NCBI GenBank assembly: GCA_016201185.1
Contig: JACQDG010000273.1
Coordinates: forward strand, 1 to 9,916
Origin: Acidobacteriota bacterium
GTDB taxonomy: Bacteria > Acidobacteriota > Terriglobia > Bryobacterales > JACQDG01
DNA: 9,916 nt
Reading direction: 5' to 3'
Positions 5,507-9,916 of the stretch are shown piece by piece. The notes under the pieces were generated by a model, which had not been told where the DNA came from, ran no database searches, and worked only from the letters and a program-made list of their open reading frames with translations. The translations under genes and the position numbers were made by a program. How positions within the stretch are numbered: position 1 is the first letter of the stretch; each line of letters begins with the position of its first letter.

Positions 5507-5643
5507 AACGGTGAACCAGCAGCCCTTCTTCGAGAATATCAGGTTTTCAATCTTCGGGCGCCAGATTTTCGGTCGCCGGCCCCCCTGCGCTATCATCAAG
5601 TTTCAGGTGCAACCCTGACACCTGAAACCTGGCACCTGCACTC
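5507..5643. other. Divergent intergenic region of the rhomboid and HEXXH genes
   Basis: The 137 bases contain a short direct repeat, TTCGGGCGCC at 5553-5562 and TTCGGTCGCC at 5568-5577, then the inverted and tandem repeats described separately. No clear sigma-70 promoter could be placed on either strand, although both flanking genes should be transcribed outward from here. Confidence 0.4.
5600..5641. repeat. Tandem 7-base repeats with an inverted copy
   Basis: Four 7-base units stand head to tail: CCTGACA (5614-5620), CCTGAAA (5621-5627), CCTGGCA (5628-5634) and CCTGCAC (5635-5641). They stop two bases before the ATG at 5644. In addition GTTTCAGGTG (5600-5609) is exactly complementary to CACCTGAAAC (5619-5628), with a 9-base loop, so the array can also fold as a hairpin. 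Similar CCTGAAA-type arrays occur, from memory, between genes in Acidobacteriota; this is not verified. Confidence 0.7.
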
Positions 5644-6270
5644 ATGCGCCGTCATCTTTCCATACATCCGCGCAGCATCCTGCTGGAGATCCTCGATCGG
5701 ATCCGTGGTCGGGAGCAGATGCTGGTGCGGACCGGCGAGGGGCTACCCCTCGTGGTGATCAGCTATCCGTGGGGCAGCCTTACTTCCGCCCAGGAACTCG
5801 AAGCCGCCATCTGCCGGACTTACAAGCAGCTCTCTCCTGCAACCCGCGAACACTATGATCGGATGCTCCCGCGTCTGCCTCCCTTGGTGGTGGCCGTGCT
5901 GCGGGCGCGCAACCCATGCACATGCCTGGGCCACCACCATCCACCGGGGACAGAAAGCCGCATGGCGCGCCGGCTGGCCAGCGACACCGGCTTGCGCGTG
6001 GGCGAGATCGACCTGGCCGTAGAAGCCATCCGCCACTGGGAGCCTCTGCCCCTGGCCGCTCTGGCCGTGAAGCCGGCGCCGGCCGACCGGCCGCACCTCG
6101 AAGAGTTTCGCTTTCGCGCCGCCCTTTTGGCGGTCTTTTTCCACGAGATGGAGCACTTGGCCTTCCCGGAAAACCGGGAACCAGAAGTGCGCCCGCGCAG
6201 CACGGATTTTTACGCCGCTGCTCTAAAGGAATTCTTCTCGCAGGAACTCGGGGTGAGTTACGGAATCTAA
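5644..6270 (+). CDS. Unrecognised protein with an HEXXH motif
   Basis: I do not recognise this 208-residue protein. It looks like a real gene: plausible codon use, an amphipathic N-terminus (MRRHLSIHPRSILLEILDRI) and clear secondary-structure alternation. It has a Cys/His cluster NPCTCLGHHHP (C92, C94, H97-H99). Near the C-terminus, in the hydrophobic stretch ALLAVFFHEMEHLAFP, H167-E168-x-x-H171 forms the zinc-metalloprotease pattern HEXXH. One x is glutamate, however, which the strict consensus disfavours, and the third zinc ligand is not obvious. A zinc-dependent hydrolase is possible but unproven. There is no signal peptide and no membrane helix, so it is probably cytoplasmic. The ATG at 5644 has no Shine-Dalgarno site, because the preceding bases are tandem repeats. 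Translation may be leaderless, or the true start may lie downstream (an ATG at codon 26). It overlaps its convergent neighbour by 4 bases. Confidence 0.65.
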   Translation: MRRHLSIHPRSILLEILDRIRGREQMLVRTGEGLPLVVISYPWGSLTSAQELEAAICRTYKQLSPATREHYDRMLPRLPPLVVAVLRARNPCTCLGHHHPPGTESRMARRLASDTGLRVGEIDLAVEAIRHWEPLPLAALAVKPAPADRPHLEEFRFRAALLAVFFHEMEHLAFPENREPEVRPRSTDFYAAALKEFFSQELGVSYGI

Positions 6271-6599
6271 GCCGCCGGCGGCTCCTGGGCTCGGGCAGTT
6301 GGAGCGCCGGGTGTTCGGCGTGGTCCGGGCTCCGCGTAGCGGGCCAGCCAGACGGCTACTATCTGCAATAAGGCGCCGCCCCCGAACCAGACCTGCCAGT
6401 GTGACAGCACTCCTTCTTTCACCAGGAAATCATTGGTCCACGAAAGCTCGAAGCTCCACCGCCACGCGCAGAGGAAAAAACAGAAAAGCGCCAGCGGCAG
6501 TAACAGGGAAGCGCCCACGTGGGCCTGGCGCCGATTGGGCCAGCCGCCGCGGACAACGCACTTCTCCGGAGCGGTTCGGATTCGCAGGACAATACGCAT
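6267..6599 (-). CDS. Small two-helix membrane protein, hypothetical
   Basis: This 110-residue protein has two hydrophobic helices, at about residues 28-46 (VGASLLLPLALFCFFLCAW) and 67-87 (around WFGGGALLQIVAVWLARYA). The loop between them is conserved-looking (ELSWTNDFLVKEGVLSHWQV), and the C-terminal tail is rich in Pro, Ala and Arg. The N-terminal 25 residues are basic and would sit in the cytoplasm. I do not know the family. The ordered helix-loop-helix pattern suggests a real gene, not a shadow. The ATG at 6599 is used; a GTG at 6620 could add 7 residues, and an ATG-distal GAGGGG lies 14 bases ahead. It converges on the HEXXH gene, the two stop codons overlapping at CTAA. It diverges from the Gfo/Idh/MocA gene across about 100 bases that may hold promoters for both. 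Confidence 0.6.
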   Translation of the reverse strand: MRIVLRIRTAPEKCVVRGGWPNRRQAHVGASLLLPLALFCFFLCAWRWSFELSWTNDFLVKEGVLSHWQVWFGGGALLQIVAVWLARYAEPGPRRTPGAPTARAQEPPAA

Positions 6600-6634
6600 G
6601 CTGGAACGCTTGCCCCTCACACGCCTTTTACCAA

Positions 6635-6652
6635 TTTAGCACCTTTAACACC
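6635..6652. repeat. Two tandem 9-base repeats in the divergent promoter region
   Basis: TTTAGCACC (6635-6643) is directly followed by TTTAACACC (6644-6652), 8 of 9 bases identical. A partial third unit, TTTACCAA (6627-6634), stands in front. The units cover the -35 region of the promoter proposed for the oxidoreductase gene and the leader of the divergent small membrane protein gene, so they could be binding sites for a regulator. Confidence 0.45.
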
Positions 6653-6665
6653 GTTTTGATATAAC
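6636..6665 (+). promoter_or_regulatory. Candidate promoter of the Gfo/Idh/MocA gene
   Basis: TTAGCA (6636-6641, four of six -35 bases) and TATAAC (6660-6665, five of six -10 bases) are separated by 18 bases. The predicted start near 6672 gives a leader of about 30 bases that includes the strong ribosome binding site. Confidence 0.45.
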
Positions 6666-6692
6666 CGACTGGTAGCCACAACTGTTCCCTCC

Positions 6693-6697
6693 GGAGG
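6693..6697 (+). promoter_or_regulatory. Shine-Dalgarno site fixing the start at 6703
   Basis: GGAGG stands 5 bases before the ATG at 6703 and leaves no doubt about the start of the oxidoreductase gene. Confidence 0.8.
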
Positions 6698-6702
6698 CAT
6701 TC

Positions 6703-7860
6703 ATGCAAAAAATCCAAGCGGCGGTCATCGGCACGGGTTTTGTCGGGCGGGTCCACGTGGAGGCGATCCGCCGGCTGGGCAACGTGGAGGTGGCGGCGAT
6801 TGCCGACCAGTCCGAGGAGCTGGCGCGGAAGTTCGGCGAGCAGCTTGGCGTGGAACGCGCCGTGGGCGACTACCGCCAATTGCTGGCCGACCCGGCGATC
6901 CGCGCTGTTCACGTTTGCACCCCCAACCATCTGCACTTTGAAGTGGTGAAGCATGCGGTCGAAGCGGGCAAGGCCGTTTTGTGCGAGAAGCCGCTGGCCG
7001 TCTCGGCCGCCGAAGCGCGGGAGCTCACCGAGCTGGCCCGGCGCCACAAGGTCGTCAACGCCACCAACTACAACCTCCGCTACTACCCGGTGGTCCAGCA
7101 CATGCGCCGCCTGGTAGCCACCGGCGAGGTGGGCGAGATCCTGGCCGTGCAGGGCACCTATTCGCAAGACTGGCTGTTTTACGAGACCGACTACAACTGG
7201 CGCCTGGAGCCCGAGGCCGGGGGCCAGTCGCGCGCCATGGCCGACATCGGCTCCCATTGGTGCGACATGGTGGAGCATGTCACCGGCCTCAAGATCACCT
7301 CGCTGTGCGCCGAGCTTGCAATCTTCCATCCCATCCGCAAGAAGCCCAAGAAGCCCATCGAGACCTATGCGGGCAAGCTGCTGACCCCGGAGGATTACGA
7401 GGACCGGCCGATCACCACCGAGGATTTCGGCGCCATTCTGCTGCGGCTGGGCAACAAAGCGCGCGGCGCTCTCACCATCAACCAGGTGGCCGCCGGACGA
7501 AAGAACCGTCTGCTGCTCGAAATCTACGGCACGCGGCGCGGGCTGGCCTGGGACGGCGAAAACCCCAACGAGCTGTGGATTGGCCGGCGCGATGGAAACA
7601 ATGAGCTGCTGGTGAAGGACCCGTCCCTGCTCGAGCCCCGCGCGCGGGAGTACGCCGACCTGCCGGGCGGCCACGCCGAAGGCTACGGCGACACCTTCAA
7701 GCAGTTGTTCCGCCGCTTCTACGCCGCCGTGCGTGATCCGTCCGCGCCCGCCGACCTTCCCGCCTTCGCCGCGGGGTTGCGCCAGCTCACCCTGGTGGAA
7801 ACGGTTCTGCGCAGCTCGGCCCAGAAGTCCTGGCTGGATGTGCCGGAGGCAGCGGCCTAA
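6703..7860 (+). CDS. Gfo/Idh/MocA family NAD(P)-dependent oxidoreductase
   Basis: The 385-residue protein has an N-terminal Rossmann domain (about 1-122) with the dinucleotide motif VIGTGFVGRVH (G10-x-G12-x-x-G15). The family signature CEKPLA carries E95-K96-P97, the lysine serving in catalysis. The C-terminal alpha/beta domain carries the D181-I-G-S-H185 motif with the catalytic histidine and D188 close by. Members oxidise or reduce sugars, inositols or related polyols with NAD(H) or NADP(H). The exact substrate cannot be read from the sequence, and no sugar transporter or regulator is nearby. The length is normal for the family (350-400). It is cytoplasmic, with no Tat or Sec signal, unlike some Gfo/Idh proteins. 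The gene is monocistronic with its own promoter and ribosome binding site. It ends tail-to-tail with coxA, the two stop codons sharing bases. Confidence 0.93.
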   Translation: MQKIQAAVIGTGFVGRVHVEAIRRLGNVEVAAIADQSEELARKFGEQLGVERAVGDYRQLLADPAIRAVHVCTPNHLHFEVVKHAVEAGKAVLCEKPLAVSAAEARELTELARRHKVVNATNYNLRYYPVVQHMRRLVATGEVGEILAVQGTYSQDWLFYETDYNWRLEPEAGGQSRAMADIGSHWCDMVEHVTGLKITSLCAELAIFHPIRKKPKKPIETYAGKLLTPEDYEDRPITTEDFGAILLRLGNKARGALTINQVAAGRKNRLLLEIYGTRRGLAWDGENPNELWIGRRDGNNELLVKDPSLLEPRAREYADLPGGHAEGYGDTFKQLFRRFYAAVRDPSAPADLPAFAAGLRQLTLVETVLRSSAQKSWLDVPEAAA

Positions 7861-9638
7861 CCAGCGCCTGCCGGCTCGTTCCCGGCGGGAGCGTTCTGCG
7901 GGATGTAGTCGGGCTCGGCGCCCGGCACGCTGTATTCATAGGCCCCGCGGTACACGGTGGGGTGCACCCCGGCGAAATTATCGTGTGGCGGCGGGGAGGG
8001 GATGGTCCATTCCAAGGTCGTCGCCTGCCAGGGATTGCTTTCTGCCGGCCGGCCCTTCCAGAGGCTCCAGAAGAAATTGAAAAGGAAGATCACCTGGGCG
8101 GCCGCCGTGACTGTGGCTGCCCAGGTGATGAAGTGGTGCAGCGAGTTCAGCGGCGCAAGGAACTGGAAGGCGGTCGTGTCAGGGTACCGCCGCGGATGCC
8201 CGGCGATCCCCAGGAAGTGCATGGGCACGAAAATCGCGTAGCCGCCGAGGAATGTCAGCCAGAAATGCGCTTTTCCCAGCTTTTCGTTCAGCATGCGCCC
8301 GAACATCTTGGGGAACCAGTGATAGGTGCCGATGAACACGCCGAAGATGGCCGCCAGCCCCATGATCAGGTGGAAGTGGCCCACCACGAAATAAGTGTCG
8401 TGCAAATACATATCGAGCGCCGTCTGGCCCAGAAACAGCCCCCCGATGCCGCCGGTTACGAACAGGGAGACGAAGCCCAGGGCAAACAGAGACGGGGTGT
8501 CGAAGCGGATCTTGCCCCGCCACAGGGTCCCCAGCCAGGAAAAGGCGATCACCGAGGCCGGAATGCTGATGGCGATGGTCAGCGCCGAGAACACGCTGCC
8601 GGAAAACGGGCTCATGCCGCTGACGAACATGTGGTGGCCCCAGACAAAAAAGCCGAGGGCCGAGATGCCGATCAAAGCATAGACCACAGCCCGGTAGCCG
8701 AAGGTCGGCTTCCGCGCGGCCACGGCCAGCACGTGCGAAGCCACGCCGATCGCCGGAACGATGATGATGTAAACCTCCGGGTGCCCGAAAAACCACAGCA
8801 GGTGCTGCCACAGGACGGGGGAACCGCCGCCGCGGCGAATCACCTGATCGCTCACCACCAGTCCCCCAGGTATAAAGAAACTGGTACCGGCCACCTGGTC
8901 CATGAGCAGCAGGACTCCGGCCGACAGCAGCACGGCGAAGGCCAGTAATCCCATGACGGCGGTGGCCAGCCATCCCCACACGGTGAGGGGCAGACGCATC
9001 AAGCTCAGGCCGCGGGCCCGCAGGTCAAGCGTCGTCACGATGAAGTTCAGCGCGCCCAGCAGCGAGGCCACGCAGAACAGGGCGATGCTGAGCAGCCACA
9101 GGACCTGGCCCAGCCCCAAGCCGGGACCCGCCACCTCGCCCAGGGCGCTCAAGGGCGCATAGGCGGTCCACCCGGAGATCGGCCCGCCGCCCGCCGCCAC
9201 GATGGCCGAGAGAAGCACCGCCAGGGAAACAAAAGTGGTCCAGAAGGAGAGCATGTTCAGGGTCGGGAACGCCATGTCTTCGGCCCCGACCTGAATCGGC
9301 AGGAAGTAATTTCCGAATCCGTTCTGGATCGCCGTGGTCAGGACGAAAAAGACCATGATGGTTCCGTGCATCGTCATCAGCGCCAGGTACAACTCCGGAG
9401 TCATCACTCCGTCGGGGGCGCCGTTCGGAAACAAGCGGCCCAGGAGCGGAATTTTCGCCGCCGGCCAGACTAAATGCACCCGCATGAGCAAAGATAGTAT
9501 CACTCCTACCAGCGCAGCAAACAGCGCCAGAAAATAATACTGGGTGCCAATTACCTTGTGGTCGCGGCTGAAGATGTAATTACTGATAAATCCTTTAGCG
9601 GGAAGAGACGCAGCCTTGGTTTCCGCCGTATCGAGCAT
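7857..9638 (-). CDS. coxA: Cytochrome c oxidase subunit I (haem-copper oxidase, aa3-type)
   Basis: The 593-residue, twelve-helix subunit carries the two haems and CuB. Visible ligands are H91 (low-spin haem, MTMHGTIM), H286 of GHPEVY and H335-H336 of WGHHMF (CuB), and H421 and H423 of VVGHFH (high-spin and low-spin haem). E288 and the cross-linking Y290 in HPEVY mark an A1-type enzyme, and the D-channel entrance D121 is present in GAEDMAFP. The propionate-binding arginines are in GHPRRY (483-484). At the K-channel position, where relatives read T-G-V-K or S-A-I-K after the helix proline, this protein reads A-S-V-I (361-364), so the conserved lysine is isoleucine. The hydrophilic C-terminal tail from about residue 540 (with LEWTIPSPPPHDNF) is usual for the group. 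It follows coxB after 26 bases, with AGGAGA six bases before the ATG. No subunit III gene follows. Confidence 0.96.
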   Translation of the reverse strand: MLDTAETKAASLPAKGFISNYIFSRDHKVIGTQYYFLALFAALVGVILSLLMRVHLVWPAAKIPLLGRLFPNGAPDGVMTPELYLALMTMHGTIMVFFVLTTAIQNGFGNYFLPIQVGAEDMAFPTLNMLSFWTTFVSLAVLLSAIVAAGGGPISGWTAYAPLSALGEVAGPGLGLGQVLWLLSIALFCVASLLGALNFIVTTLDLRARGLSLMRLPLTVWGWLATAVMGLLAFAVLLSAGVLLLMDQVAGTSFFIPGGLVVSDQVIRRGGGSPVLWQHLLWFFGHPEVYIIIVPAIGVASHVLAVAARKPTFGYRAVVYALIGISALGFFVWGHHMFVSGMSPFSGSVFSALTIAISIPASVIAFSWLGTLWRGKIRFDTPSLFALGFVSLFVTGGIGGLFLGQTALDMYLHDTYFVVGHFHLIMGLAAIFGVFIGTYHWFPKMFGRMLNEKLGKAHFWLTFLGGYAIFVPMHFLGIAGHPRRYPDTTAFQFLAPLNSLHHFITWAATVTAAAQVIFLFNFFWSLWKGRPAESNPWQATTLEWTIPSPPPHDNFAGVHPTVYRGAYEYSVPGAEPDYIPQNAPAGNEPAGAG

Positions 9639-9644
9639 GATTTC

Positions 9645-9650
9645 TCTCCT
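9645..9650 (-). promoter_or_regulatory. Shine-Dalgarno site of coxA
   Basis: AGGAGA on the minus strand lies 6 bases before the ATG at 9638, in the 26-base gap after the coxB stop. It supports both the chosen start and translation of coxA as the second gene of the operon. Confidence 0.7.
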
Positions 9651-9664
9651 GATTGGAGTGAGTT

Positions 9665-9916
9665 CTATTCCCGGCCGGAGGAGTATTGCCTGAGCCGGCT
9701 CTCAAATTCCTCGGGCGCCAGCACTTCCAGGTAGCTTCTCATCCGGTGGTGGCCGAGGCCGCACAGCTCAGCGCAACAGATCTCATAACGGCCGACCTTG
9801 CCAGCCTGGAACTTCAGGGGGATCTGCATGCCGGGCACGGTGTCCTGCTTGATGCGAAGCTCCCGGACAAAGAAGCTGTGAATCACGTCCTTGGAGCGCA
9901 GCAGCAGCACGACAGG
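9665..9916 (-). CDS. coxB: Cytochrome c oxidase subunit II, C-terminal part with the CuA site
   Basis: The visible 83 residues begin in the last half of the cupredoxin domain: PVVLLLRSKDVIHSFFVREL, with the first CuA histidine in IHSFF, then QDTVPGMQIPLKF. The CuA signature C-A-E-L-C-G-L-G-H-H-R-M supplies both cysteines, the bridging glutamate, the second histidine and the methionine. CuA accepts electrons from cytochrome c or an equivalent donor and passes them to haem a in CoxA. The protein ends about 20 residues after the signature (LEVLAPEEFESRLRQYSSGRE), so there is no fused C-terminal cytochrome c domain, which separates it from caa3-type subunits. The N-terminal membrane hairpin and any signal peptide lie beyond the window edge. 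It is directly upstream of coxA on the same strand. Confidence 0.95.
   Translation of the reverse strand, partial: PVVLLLRSKDVIHSFFVRELRIKQDTVPGMQIPLKFQAGKVGRYEICCAELCGLGHHRMRSYLEVLAPEEFESRLRQYSSGRE

Noticed and set aside
6628..7674. A 348-codon open frame on the minus strand opposite the Gfo/Idh/MocA gene
   Set aside because: The plus-strand protein has complete family motifs and a strong ribosome binding site. The antisense frame has neither.
7962..8948. A 328-codon open frame on the plus strand inside coxA
   Set aside because: It is the mirror frame of the transmembrane coxA sequence, with a composition (His, Gln, Gly, Asp) that comes from the complement of hydrophobic codons.

Overview
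The window looks like a GC-rich piece of an Acidobacteriota chromosome, probably an environmental or soil lineage. The best pointer is a secreted protein of the 'VWFA-related Acidobacterial domain' type (3494-4624, minus). The style of the aa3-type cytochrome oxidase genes at the right end and the short degenerate intergenic repeats fit the same group. The phylum call is an inference from family resemblance, not from a marker gene.

Layout. 1-771 (minus) is a run of small genes often found in toxin-antitoxin-like neighbourhoods: a DUF4160 gene broken by a stop codon and a frameshift, an intact DUF2442 gene directly behind it, and the N-terminal 52 codons of a BrnT-like toxin that leaves the window at position 1. 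772-1052 is non-coding with degenerate repeats. 1053-1623 (minus) has a zinc-ribbon membrane protein whose start abuts a 58-codon open fragment resembling a transposase C-terminus. 1624-2177 has no convincing gene but several strong palindromes, including a near-perfect 36-base hairpin. 2178-3333 (minus) is a two-gene operon, a single-domain response regulator followed by a UPF0173-type metal-dependent hydrolase, with a good sigma-70-like promoter in front. 3494-5506 (minus) holds the rhomboid protease and the VWFA-related secreted protein. 5644-6270 (plus) is an unrecognised protein with an HEXXH motif. It is convergent with a small two-helix membrane protein (6267-6599, minus). 6703-7860 (plus) is a Gfo/Idh/MocA oxidoreductase. 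7857-9916 (minus) is the end of coxB followed by coxA.

How the genes work together. CoxB and CoxA form the CuA and haem-copper core of a terminal oxidase. The response regulator and hydrolase are probably cotranscribed, but the functional link is unknown. The rhomboid, VWFA and HEXXH genes are all linked to the envelope or proteolysis by sequence features, with no proven shared pathway. The Gfo/Idh/MocA gene stands alone with its own promoter and ribosome binding site, so its substrate cannot be named.

Most unusual points: in CoxA the position of the conserved K-channel lysine is isoleucine; a tandem 7-base repeat runs into the start codon at 5644 and takes the place of a ribosome binding site; the DUF4160 gene is broken beside its intact partner; and two convergent gene pairs overlap in the same way at a CTAA tetranucleotide. 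I did not find a clearly new multi-gene system.
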